The translations under genes and the position numbers were made by a program. A stretch of DNA of 56,506 nucleotides from Terana coerulea. Lineage: Eukaryota > Basidiomycota > Agaricomycetes > Polyporales > Phanerochaetaceae. Shown here piece by piece: positions 24,386 through 35,649 of the stretch (within the stretch, counting starts at the first letter, position 1; each line of letters opens with the position of its first letter). Under the pieces are notes generated by a model. The model saw nothing but the letters and a program-made list of their open reading frames with translations. It had not been told where the DNA came from and did not search any database. The stretch covers positions 1 to 56,506 of the forward strand of contig JAKOGH010000485.1 of NCBI GenBank assembly GCA_024811115.1, in the 5' to 3' direction.

Positions 24386-26655
24386 ATGGCCGACGCACGT
24401 CTCGTCGACACGAAAGCGTCCTTCACCTCCTTCTCCAATATACTGGACGCGAGACTGCTGCGGGCTTTAGCAGATCTTGGTTTCGCGAAACCGACACTAG
24501 TGCAGACAAAAGCAATACCTCTTGCCTTGGAGAACCGTGACATCCTTGCCAGAGCTCGTACAGGTAGTGGAAAGACTGCAGCTTATTGCATCCCGGTGGT
24601 ACAGAAGGTGTTGAATGCCAAGTCGGTGAGCAGCTCGCACCCCAGTGGAAATGTTTGTGTCGGTTATTAACCTATCAATTATCATAGACAGCAAGCTCGA
24701 GCTTGGCTCACCAAAGCACCCGTGCCCTCATTCTCGTGCCGACCCGAGAGCTGTCTGAGCAGGTCTCCACGCACTTGCGCGGCCTCATTGCGTATTGTGA
24801 TAAGGAAGTGTCCATTGCAAACACCTCCACCGGTACAACAAACCATCTGCAACGGTAAGCCTCTGTTGAAGGCTCGTTAGAACACAAATGCTTATATCGC
24901 TCCCTCAGAACTCTATTGTCGGACAAGCCGGACATCGTGATTGCTACTCCTTCGAAGGCTCTAACTCTCCTCCAATCAAAGGCTCTGTCGCTGGATTCCC
25001 TAGAAACCCTTGTTATTGATGAAGCGGACCTCATCCTGTCCTACGGCCACGACGAAGATGTGCGCCAAATATTCAACGGTGGATATCTGCCGAAAGTCTA
25101 TCAATCATTCCTTATGAGTGCGACTATGACGGACGACGTGGAAGCTCTGAAAGGGCTTGCGCTCAGGAGTCCTGTGAGTATGATGGAGTTGCGTGACCGC
25201 ATGCTGGCTTATATCTCGCTCGCAGGTCATCCTAAAACTTGAGGAGGACGAAGACGAAGCCGCCAATCTCACACAATATTCCGTTCAATGTTCGGAAGTG
25301 GACAAGTTCTTACTAACATACGTCATTCTCAAGCTCAAGCTAATCAAGGGGAAGTCGATCATCTTCGTCAACGATGTCGATCGCTGTTACCGTCTCAAGC
25401 TCTTCCTAGAGCAGTTTTCCATCAAAAGCTGCGTACTCAACTCGGAGCTCCCTCTCAACTCAAGGTGCACTTTGCTTTTGTCTATTTCTTGCTAGCACTA
25501 TTGGCTCATATTTGGCTCAGGTATCATGTAGTCCAGGAGTTCAACAAGGGCGTGTATGACTATATCATCGCCTCGGACGAGAGTATCAGTAAAGGAGGGG
25601 AGAAGGATCAGGAGGACAAGGAAGAACAGGACCAAGTAGTAAAAGAGGACGACAGCGAATGTGAGATAAAGTTACATCTCTGGGTGAGTTTCTACTGACT
25701 ATTTGCAGTCACGACCACGCAGCGAGGCGACCCGTCACAAGCTGAAAGCGGGGTGGACGGTGACGTCTCCGACAACGTCCACAACCAACCCGAGGCGGGC
25801 CCGTCCAACCTCAAGCGCAAACGCGCGCCCACTCCTCCGCCCGCCGAATCCAAGTCCCGGAAACGAAAACAACGCGGCAAAGGCGAAGGCGACAAGGAGT
25901 ACGGCGTCACTCGAGGCGTGGACTTTATCGACGTCTCCTGCGTGCTCAACTTCGACCTGCCGCCGTCATCACGATCGTACACACACCGCGTGGGACGTAC
26001 CGCGCGAGCAGGCCGGTCGGGTATGGCCTTGTCGTTCGTCGTGGCCGAGGAAGAGTGGGGCAAGAACAAGGTCGTCGGCAGCGTCGAGAGTACGAAGAAG
26101 GACGAGAAGGTCTTCGCCCGGATTGAAGCTGAGCAGGCGGCGAGGGGAAGCAAAATCAAGGAATATCAGTTCGATATGAAGCAGGTGGAGGCGTTCAGGT
26201 ACCGAATGGAGGATGCCCTGCGGGCTGTGACGAGGAGCGCCATTCGCGAGGCGCGAATCAAGGAGCTCAAAACGGAGATATTGAATTCGGACAAGCTCAA
26301 GGTAAGCCCACATTATCTCGTTTTAACGTATTGCTGACCGCTCTTTCCAGGCGCATTTCGAGGATAACCCATATGATCTCGACTATTTGCGCCACGACAA
26401 GCCTTTACATCCCACTCGTGTTCAATCTCACATGAAGCACGTCCCGAAGTATCTCCTCCCCAAAATCCCTCCAGTCGCGGGAGTCGAGAGCACTGCGTCG
26501 GCCAGCACGACGCAAGACGTCGGCTTTGTGCCGTTCAAAAGGGTGGCGACCGAGGACGAGGTCGCGGCCGGGGACGCGGTCGGGGCGGACGAGGCGCAGG
26601 TGGTGGCAGAGGTGGCAAGAAAAAGTCGGACCCGCTCAAGAAGTTTGGTCGATGA
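24386..26655 (+). CDS. DBP9: ATP-dependent RNA helicase DBP9 (DDX56-like)
   Basis: DEAD-box helicase of 60S ribosome biogenesis, nucleolar in yeast. Seven exons: 24386-24625, 24688-24854, 24909-25173, 25226-25464, 25521-25660, 25709-26301 and 26351-26655. Motifs in order: Q-motif [12 protein letters not shown], motif I ARTGSGKT, Ia PTREL, II DEAD, III SAT, a Dbp9-typical [17 protein letters not shown], a long acidic/basic linker, and [12 protein letters not shown]. The tail should be RGG-like ([10 protein letters not shown]) ending [12 protein letters not shown], but it is out of frame after VPFKR because a G run (26541-26543) is one base short. Adding one G gives 649 residues; as written, the frame runs on with an unrelated tail. 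Divergent with the ZNHIT2-like gene. Confidence 0.93.
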
Positions 26656-26758
26656 GCGTATGTATGTTTGCGTATACAATTGTGGGATCCATATCATTTC
26701 TACGGCTACATGTCTACCGTACAACATGCATGGCACTGCAATGACGAAGGAGTAATTA

Positions 26759-29394
26759 TCAATAAGTTATGTCCCGTCTGCTCACCTCGTCCAAACGCGC
26801 GCTGAGCCTGGAGATGTCCTCCATAAGGCTAGTAAGTCGATGTTCCATCTCGTCCAATGCGTCGTACGAAAGAGTTTCGTTCGGCAGAAATGACATCTTG
26901 GTGTTTTGCGTGTCACTTCCTGGCCAGGCAGGGTCCAACGGCGAGACGGGAGAGAGGAAGCCCCTGCTGTCTGCACTTGCACTCGGCATACTGCGTTGGC
27001 CGGGGAGGAGCAAGTTGAAGCTTGTGGCAGTCGGCGTCTGGCTCCTCTTCGACATGATTGACATGGCAGACCCTGGTCTCGGGCTGGGGCTCGGACTGTA
27101 CGGCGCCTCGGATTCGGTGCTGTGGTCAGTGTCCGAAGACAGCAAGTCGACTGCAGCAGACCCAGACAACGACGACGCAGACATGCCGAGCGAGAACGTG
27201 CCCATGCCCGACTCCGAGGTAGTCGTAGGGTCCATACGGTACGAAACGCCCCCGCTGTCGGCGTTGACGACCATGACCGACCGGTCAAATCGCAGCTCCT
27301 TCAAGGTTGACGTCCGAGACCCGCGACTTCCCGACGTCAGGACGCGCGGCTTGCGTCCGCTCTCCAGCACTTTCTTCCGCGCGCTCATGCCCACGCAGGA
27401 GACCAACTGCTTCATCGCTTCGCGGTCGGACACCGTGCGTCGCTGTACCGTACGACGAACGGTGCTCGCACGAGGGAGGGTCTGGAAAGGAGTCATGCCG
27501 GTCGATCGAATAGGGGTCATGAACGGGAAGCGTTGAGGTGTGGCATTGACGCTCGCTATCCTCGAAAATACGGGAGTAGCGCGTTGTCGAAGCGGGAGCG
27601 GTGTCTGCTCAGCGAGTGCAGTAAGACTGGTTGCGCTCGGTGGCACTTCATCGGTGAACGCATCAAGGGGTGGACCCCAGGAGAAGCCGATGAAGGAGGT
27701 GAGTGAGGTCTCTCGAAGAATCGACTTCTGTGCTGATGGTGGGCCGGGGGTACCGTGCAACAAAGAGAATCCCGCCGCGGACATTGGAGATGACTGGAAT
27801 AGAGCCGAAAACGCAAAGGCCTTTGAAGACTGGTTTGCCGAAAGAGAGTCTGAGGCTGGCCGCGCTTCCTCAGGCATGGGTTGCATGTAGGAAAAGTGAG
27901 GAAGATGAAGGTCTGCGGGCTTATTGACTATGAGATCGCTGTGACATGAGAAATTATGATGGCGTGGCGAGAGGAATAATTTACCAACCTTCATGTAGTT
28001 GGTCCCATTTGAGATCTTTGAAGAATCGATGCGTCATAACGGAGTCGATAGACTTTCGCCCCAATCGAAGCTCAGCTACGTTGAATAACCTGATCGACAT
28101 TAGCAACTCAACAAGGCGGGAAAGAATTAGTTGTTACCGCTTCAGTAGGTCTTGCAGCTCAGCAGAAATCTGGACCTTTGAGCTGAATCTCAAACTGTGC
28201 TAAAACGACAGGTTATTTCCTGTAATGGAGACGAATGAAGACGACAAAACACACATGATGATCCATGATCTTCAAATAAGTTTGGCGAATATCGTTGGCG
28301 AAGAAAGGCGCTACGCCGTAGGCCATCTCGTATAGCATCGCCCCGAAGCTCCACCAATCCGTCTCACGACCGTAGCCTCCAGGTTCATGGTCGCTAACAT
28401 TGGCCAAGGTTTCCGGGTTGTCCGTCATCTCCAGAGCAACCAAAGCCTCCTCATGACACTGAAGAATTTCTGGGGATATGTAGTCGCATGTTCCACAGGG
28501 TACGAGACAATAGCGTTTTGGAACTTGCTGGCTGCCGTCGGAACTGGGAGGAAGCAGTGGAGCAGCAGAGCCAAAATCAATGAGTTGAATGTGGGCATCG
28601 GCCGTCAGTACAAAGTTATGCGGCTTGATGTCACTAATAAAACAGTCAGCTCTTGCCGAAAGACTTGAAGAACTATCACGTACCGGTGTGCGAAGCCCTG
28701 AGAATGACACCAGTGGATTGCGCTGACTATTTGAGGCACCCACCAACGCATGTCTGCCTCCGAAATGCGTCCATCATGAGAACTTGATTCCATGACATCC
28801 CACAAGGTCCCCCCTTCGGCGTAATCCATGACGAGATTCAGATGTGTGGGCGTTTGAAATGCGCACAATAAATGTGGAGCCCAACGGGTCTGACTCTTCA
28901 AGGACCGCAAGAGTATGTCACGCTCTGTTTGAGGATTGCATTGCTTTGTGTGAATCAGGGTATATTTCATACGGGGTAGCAAGCATGTTACGCACGTCTT
29001 GAGTCTTTACCGCGAATTTCTTCTCAACTGACTTGCGGATGTATGTCTTGCCGTTGAGTTTGCATGTAACGACGTCAATCTGCATGAAAAGATATTAGAA
29101 ACGAGTATCGCAATGATTTGTCAATCATACAACACCGTATTGCCCATACTCGAGCGTACCAATGACATTCAAATCCTTGTCACCAAATTTCGCCTCTTCA
29201 ATTTCTTTGGTCTTAGCTGCTACATGATTAATGCAATCGGCTCCAACTATTTATAGACGTTGCATACCTGTTTTACCTATCACACTCTGACCATGGAGAA
29301 TGCGATCCAATGCGTAGCCTTTGGCATCTTCGTCGCCGCCCTCGTTGAGTAGACTGTCCAGTCGTGTCTTGCGTTTCCGCCATGAAACAGACAT
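26759..29394 (-). CDS. AGC-family Ser/Thr protein kinase
   Basis: Starts at the ATG at 29394 (MSVSWRKRKTRLDSLLN) and ends at 26759. The kinase domain has the glycine-rich region GTLEYGQYGV, a Lys-bearing YIRKSVEKKF, the catalytic loop HRDIKPHNF, DFG in LIDFGSAAPL, a TCDYISPE activation segment, and DWWSFGAMLYEMAYG. An AGC-type extension follows (FFKDLKWDQL ... LHLPHFSYMQPM). The last exon (about 27950-26759) adds some 390 residues of Ser/Pro/Thr-rich disordered tail ending in a coiled-coil-like helix (MEHRLTSLMEDISRL). The activation-loop insert and extension look closest to DMPK/ROCK-like AGC kinases, but the subfamily is not certain. Several introns of about 45-60 nt. It is convergent with DBP9, 103 bp apart. 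Confidence 0.85.
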
Positions 29395-29901
29395 TCATTA
29401 GGAAAGCGGAATTGAATGTTTGATTCTATCAGCTTGATGTAGGGAAGTGGGAGGCGTTGTCGCTGTGTAAGTTCGCGACAGTCGTTGTGGTCGCGGTCTG
29501 GTTTGGGTCTGGTCGCGGTCGCGGAGGTCGGGAAGTTGGTCCACAGACGCTCGGCCCAGCTAGGATGTCGCGTGGGAAAATGAGCGCATCCGGACCTGGA
29601 CTCGGGTGCGCGGCCCGCGTTCCTACTAGGGCCAGCCTAAATTCCATTTGCAATTTTAAATAAGCCCATTTCTTCTTTGCCTTCATGCATTCGGTCGTGC
29701 AGCAAATAACCCGATCCTGGAATTAGTATATGTAAGGGTCATCAAGGCGTAGTAGTACAAGATACGCTAAAGTTTACAAACACACGTGGAGGCCCATTTA
29801 CGCCAAAAGCCAGCCAATGACGAGGGAAAGCCTGAGGAAACTATACCAACATAAAATCAGACGACAGCAGTCACCCTCCTTTCTTCCCAGCAGCTTGCTG
29901 C
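29395..29901. other. Intergenic region
   Basis: 507 bp holding the kinase promoter and the 3' end of multi-TM copy 1. The part near 29460-29560 is G-rich. No gene seen. Confidence 0.4.
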
Positions 29902-31167
29902 TCATACAATGAGCCTTCCCCACCCGGATTTTGTGACATCACTTGCCACGCCATTTGTAGGAATAGCCTCAAGCTCAAGTGGAGGTAAAGAATATCGCTC
30001 GACTCTTGGTCCCGTATCATCGTCCTCGACTGCGGTACTCTCGCTGCCAAGTCGATGAGTCCGATTCCATTTCAGGGTGACCGACATTGTGGGTGTAGTG
30101 CCATGGCTATCGCCAGCGGCAATACCTCGGTCGACGCGGATAATTATGAGGTTGAACGAGATACCGATGATGACCACCATCTACATCAAAATTCACGGTA
30201 AGAGAGTGAATGACATAAACTGCGCCGACGTTGTCATACGCACCACATCGGAAACGCCATATATAGCATTACTACCAGCAATTTGTGTGGCAAGCAGGAC
30301 CAAGGTCACAATGGTATACATGAAGCCCGACTCCACAAGGATTCGAATAATATTCCCGAGTCGAGACGGCCGGCCAGACTTGCTTGGGAAATACTTTTGA
30401 ATCTCCCTGTCGACCCGCCGAATTCGTACAACAATCAAACCTATAGCACGCGATTAGTACGATTTGCAAGTAGAAGGTGCATTAATGAGCTAGCTTACTA
30501 GCTGTGAGTACGTTGGTAACAAAGGTCAGAACAATCCACGTCGTCAAAAGTGGCGATAGGGTATGGTTGCTCGAAAGAACAGATCTTGCTCGTAAGGTGG
30601 CGTTGATGTATGTTATGACAATTGAGACGGCCAAGTTTGCGACCCATAACATACAGGGAGCGATGATAACCATCCATTTCCACGAACAAATGGCTAGGCA
30701 ACGGTAAATCTACCGCGAAACGTTGAGTCGCTCATACGAGATAGCACTACGTCAAGAGACCTACTAGTATGCCGTCACCAATGAGGGCCATTACTTGGCT
30801 ATCAATCATCTTCGTGAATGGTTAGTCAGTTGGATTGGTATCTGCCAGCGTAATGTGGCCTCACCTTCATCACGTTGATCCAGTCTGAGATGTCTTCAAA
30901 CTCTTCATCTGGGCTCTCCGGATCTTTCAACATAGTGAATGCTTCCAGGTCGTGCCTCAGGCCGAGACTGACGTCGAGGGTTGTGAACGTGAACATGAGG
31001 AAGATGACGACGATGAGCGGCCAGTTGTATCTTTCTTTCTTCCCCGTGCTTCCCCACAGAAGTGCACGAAGACACAGCCCAAAAGTGACTAGATAGATAC
31101 CGTAGGTAACCGCCGCCATGAATAGTGCGACGAGTTGAGCCTCCGCAACTGGGAAAGGATGCGCCAT
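29902..31167 (-). CDS. Multi-TM protein family, copy 1
   Basis: Five exons: 31167-30865, 30809-30765, 30709-30499, 30440-30244 and 30180-29902; all phases agree. It belongs to a family with four members in this window. It starts with a short N-terminus and the conserved FPVAEAQLVALFMAAVTYG, then about six or seven hydrophobic segments (NWPLIVVIFLMF, MVIIAPCMLWVANLAVSIV, LTTWIVLTFVTNVL, ESGFMYTIVTLVLLATQI, VVIIGISFNLIII), an Arg- and Gly-rich AAGD motif (RGIAAGDSHG) and a variable soluble tail. The layout recalls agaricomycete multi-TM families such as DUF6534 but I cannot place it. It is probably a membrane protein of unknown function. This is the only copy on the minus strand. Confidence 0.85.
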
Positions 31168-32259
31168 GCTCGTATGAAGATACCATCTGGGTGAGCATGA
31201 GGACTTCGGTACTTAATAGAAGCAATAAATGAAGCGTACTAGGGTTCAAGATACGATAGCAGGCGCATCTGCCAGTCTGTAGAGCCCGCAGATGGGGGCG
31301 CCGAGCAACCCTGCAAGGCCGTGCCGATAGCCTCCATGTATTTGTTCGTTGCGAGGCACTATTACGCGCTACTGTCACCCCTGATAGCTTACTATAAGGC
31401 AAGAGCAGCGCAGACAGGCGGGAGGAACGCATGGCATTTGGGGACATTACCGGCGCCGTGACAGGTCCTCGACCGGTGCCAGCCAAACAGTTATGCGACA
31501 CACTTCAAGTGGACCTGATGCACGAGGAGCCTCGCGACACAGTCGTGCAGGCACGGATGGCAAAGTACCATAGCAGAACTTCCTAAAGAAGGGCATGAGC
31601 TGTAACCCGCGACATGCTAACATGGCAAGCCTAGGAAAGTACAAATAACGTGAAACGCCAATCCGGGGACGGCGATGGGATAGTCTCCCCACGGACGACA
31701 GGGCTGAGGCTGTTTTGGCGACATTTCGTGCAGAAATTCAATCTTTTGCGGATTAAAGGCCTTTTTACTCGCTGGCCTTGTCTTCACTTGTGCTGGAACG
31801 TGCATGTCAGTGGTAGGTGGCAAAAGCACTCGAGCGCCAAGTGCTAAACAGCATCCCATCAATGTGTGGCGCGGGAATAAGAAAGCCGCATCAGGTTGAC
31901 TGCATTAGTGCTTCTGTTGTTCCTGGAGAACCCAGGTCCCAGGCTGCTAGTCGCTTCAGCCTTCCACTACCGGTGTCTTCAAGAAAAGAGACCGATTCCT
32001 ACCCTCATCACGAATATGCACAAAATGCGAGGCAAACACACTCGATTAGTACATTCTCCATTGCCCAGCCTCGAGAGTTAGCCGCAAGCTTCTAGTTCCA
32101 TCCGAATGCTAGTGCCAGCATGTCAGCTCATTCTCATGGCTGACCTTGCCTGTGGTAAGCCTCCAGAAAAAACACGTTATAATAACTCATGAATGGATTG
32201 CTAACCTCTCACCTTCGTTCTTCTACTACTCTTCACTGCTCAATCATTCTATTGCTTCG
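31168..32259. other. Intergenic region
   Basis: About 1.1 kb between divergent genes (multi-TM copy 1 and the aspartic protease). I see no further gene or clear repeat here; it should hold both promoters. Confidence 0.4.
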
Positions 32260-33665
32260 ATGTTGACCATCGCTTTTGTTCTGTGCGCGCTGGCTCTTCA
32301 AGGGTTCACCACTCCTACCGTCGACCGGACTGAAACTCGCATCACCTTGAAGAAGCGCAGTGCGCTCGCTCTCGACGGCATTGTGGATCCACTCGCTCTG
32401 GGTGCTGCTGTGGAGAGGGCCATCTCGTGCGTACTAGCATCCTGTTTCTGGGATCATAAGTATACTGACTGGCTTGCATAGCAAATACGATGACGGGTTC
32501 GCCGCATATGAAGCAAGCACTGGGGAACCACATCCTTTGGTGGCTGGGTCGTTAGGCTCGCAACCCAACGTAACGCGACGTGCCACCTCTGCCTCTGAAC
32601 CTCTCACCAACGAGAACGATGGTCAACTCTGGCAAGGAACCCTCACGATAGGCACCCCGCCCCAATCATTCACGGTCGACTTCGACACGGGGAGCAGCGA
32701 CCTCTTCGTACCTGGATCGTCATGCGCAGGCTGCCAAGGTCATGCGCGTTACAAGCCGGCATCCAGTTCCTCCGCTGTGGACGTTCACAGGACATTCAGT
32801 CTAGCGTATGGGTCTGGAACTGTACAGGGGGAGCAGTATACAGACACTGTGTCCGTTGCGGGTCTTATGGTACGTCGATCCAATGACTGTCGAGTGTAAA
32901 CCCCATTGACAGAGTCGTAGGCTACGAAACAACGCCTGGGGTCGGCCACTCGATACTCCTCTAGCTTCTCAATTACGAACTTTTCTCCGGATGGACTGAT
33001 GGGGATGGCGTATCAGTCGATCTCGGAATATAACGCACCGCCCGTTTTCCAGACCATGGTTGCGCAGAAGCAAGTCACATCCTCAGTGTTCTCGTTCAAA
33101 TTGGCCGCGGATGGCTCCGAGCTTCTACTTGGAGGGACGAACAGTGACCTATACACCGGTAGCTTTACATATGTGCCTGTCACTACGCGGGTATGTCCTC
33201 TGCATCGTCGTTAATGCCCTCCGACTTACCGATTTTTTGCTGCAGGCGTATTGGCAGGTCAAGTTGGGTGCCGTCTCGGTGAACGGTGCCACCCCTCTTC
33301 GCAACTTACAGTCTATCATCGACACGGGAACCACCCTCATCATTGCCTACGCTCCCGAGGTCCAGCAGTTCTACGCGGCCATTCCCGGCAGCAAGGATGC
33401 ATCCGCTACCCTCGGAGAAGGTTTTTACAGCTTCCCGTGCTCATCGACCGAGCAAGTCAGCCTTAACTTCGGCGGGCGGGCGTTCAGCATATCTCCCAGC
33501 CTGTTCAACCTGGGTCGGATCAAGCAGGGATCAAACGACTGCGTAGGCGCGGTTGTCGGCTCGAGCAGCGTTTCGTTCTGGATTGTCGGCGACACATTCC
33601 TGCAGAACGTGTACACGACCTTTGATCTGGGAAACAATCGTGTAGGCTTTGCGAACCTGAAGTAA
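32260..33665 (+). CDS. Pepsin-like aspartic protease (family A1), secreted
   Basis: Four exons (32260-32426, 32482-32869, 32921-33190, 33246-33665) total 415 codons, giving 414 residues. A signal peptide (MLTIAFVLCALALQGFTTP) precedes a propeptide with Lys-Arg sites. Both catalytic motifs are intact: DTGSSDLF in the first lobe and DTGTTLI in the second. Family landmarks are the flap YGSGTVQG, DGLMGMAY and FWIVGDTFLQNVYTTFD. Family members cleave peptide bonds at acidic pH in the secretory pathway or outside the cell, for protein nutrition or protein turnover. No frame break. No membrane anchor is seen at the C-terminus, which ends RVGFANLK. Confidence 0.93.
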
Positions 33666-33975
33666 TGGATAATCTTCACTATGCCACTGAACAGGACTTG
33701 CTCTCTCGTCGGGCTCAATTGGTTGATCGGTGGAATGTCGATTTGTCGTCCAAAGCCATTCCTCCCACAGGACATGATAGTGCGATGCGATACGTGCGGC
33801 CAGAACGTCCGCAAGCGATGGCGGTACCGGTGGTACTAGGAACGATTGCGCCTGACCGATGTCCGAGGCGCCTAAATTGCGTTTGTGCACAGCCCCGCCA
33901 GGATACTTATAACCAGTGTGCAAAGTGCGTCATATGCGTCCCTCCATATCCCCTCCGTCCGGTCAAACAGATAAT
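33666..33975. other. Intergenic region
   Basis: 310 bp between the aspartic protease and CRAL-TRIO copy 1, both on the plus strand. Nothing recognised. Confidence 0.4.
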
Positions 33976-35361
33976 ATGACAACTCGTCCTAGTGCCACCC
34001 ATCTGCCAGCAGAGGACGACGATGAGAGGACTCTCTTGATGACCGACGTCTCTTCATCTGAGGACAAACACACAAGCCTTGACACGAAGGGGGCGCCGTC
34101 TGACGATAATGAGCCTCAGAACCCGCTCACGAGGCGCTTCACTGAGGCAGAGTGGCAAGCCCTCAGAATTCTTCGTGTACAGCTCTTTATGCACTTGACT
34201 GAGGGTATCATTAATGACTTATTTACTGGCATGTAGTCCAAACTCCCCATGATTTACCGTGCGGGCAACCATCTCACCGACCAGCAGGCCAAAGTGCAGC
34301 CTTTCACTATGTGGGGTGTGACCATCGATCCCGAGAACCCGGCTACCGATGCTCGGGTGAGCGTCGTTCTCATGAAGTTCTTGCGCGCGAGGTGAGCAAC
34401 AGGGAGATCTGGCGACACTGAATGCTGATCCCTCTTCTGGTTGAAGCAAGCTGGACGTGCGTGCAGCTGCACAGAAGCTTGCAGCTACTATTCGATGGCG
34501 CCGGGTCAACGATATTGACAACTTGATGGCCCAGCGTTTCCCTGAGCTAGAGCAGTTCTCAAGGATGCAACAGAGCTTTGGACGTGACAAGCGAGGCAAG
34601 GTTATTCAGTACGTCTGAGCTACTTTTTCTTCACTCGTGAGCTTGCTCATTCTTTCATCCCAGATACATATTGATGGACCCCAATACCAACTACAAGCTG
34701 CTGTACGGAGACGAACATCTCTATCGTCGGTAAGTGTTCCCAAGATTCTCCTAGCGGACGTTTCGGTTCTGACTACGGAGCGTGCACTCAGCTGGGACCT
34801 GCAGAACAGCGAAAGGATGGCACGTTCGCTGAATTTCCACGACGTCGACGGGTACCTCGGGATTATCGATCTCGCGGGATGGTCCTTCGTGAAGTTTATT
34901 GCAGCCCAGCCGTCCAACGAACGTAGCTCGAACAAGCAAAATACGGAGTTGTTCACTCATTACCCGATGATCATAGTACGTCTCTGTCGTCTTGCTAAGC
35001 ATTCGGCATATGCTCAGTTCAGTAAATGTTCCAGCCCGAAGTCATCATGATAAACACGTGGACCGCGATTTCGTGGGTCGCAAAGGGAATTCTCTTTCTC
35101 AAACTGCCCTTCTGGAGTGCCGTGGAACCAAGCCTGAACGTGTTTGCGACCGGGAACGCAACTTTGGACGCTCTTCTGGCTCGCATTGACGTCAGGGAAC
35201 TACCGAGACACTACGGGGGTTGGCCGAGGGTTTCTCCCGGTGACGCAAGCGTCTGCTGTAACTGCCGGTGTCCATGGACCATGGCATTCGGATTAAATCT
35301 TCTTGGATACGTTAACATTCCTGCGAAACTGTGCATTAGTAATTATTCTTCTGAACGGTAA
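33976..35361 (+). CDS. CRAL-TRIO (Sec14-like) protein, copy 1
   Basis: Six exons (33976-34176, 34237-34391, 34447-34608, 34664-34729, 34792-34975, 35035-35361) sum to 365 codons, 364 residues. An acidic disordered N-terminus precedes the CRAL-TRIO N-terminal helices (NPLTRRFTEAEWQALRILR, ARVSVVLMKFLRA, LAATIRWRR) and the lipid-binding lobe (SLNFHDVDGYLGIIDLAGW, PEVIMINTWTAISWVAKG, RIDVRELPRHYGG). Members bind and exchange phosphoinositides, sterols or tocopherol-like lipids. Its closest relative here is copy 3. Copy 3 stops right after RCYGG (GGT TAG) while this one reads GGT TGG and goes on for 52 residues without a recognisable domain, which looks like stop-codon loss. It is convergent with the copper ATPase. 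Confidence 0.87.
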
Positions 35362-35649
35362 TGCTCAAGACGGGCTGGAGCACCACATAATGACAAGCCC
35401 TCATTGACTGTACATATCAATCGTGGACCGAGGGTAAACCCCTCTGGCAAGTGCTTGCACACAAAGTTACCGCGATATTTGAACCGACTGGTATGGCGCG
35501 CAATTCTGGGTAGATTAACAACGGCCATTCCATAGAGTAAATTTCCATCCAAGTAGAAAAATACAAGAGAATAGGTGAAAACGAATCTAGCAATGAATGA
35601 CAAAGATGGATACAAATACAGCAACCAAGCACCACACGTCATACGCTGA
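35362..35649. other. Convergent spacer
   Basis: 288 bp between the stops of CRAL-TRIO copy 1 and the copper ATPase. Nothing recognised. Confidence 0.4.

Noticed and set aside
25692..26313. Long minus-strand ORFs opposite DBP9
   Set aside because: They mirror the GC-rich coding strand; the plus-strand helicase explains the open frames.
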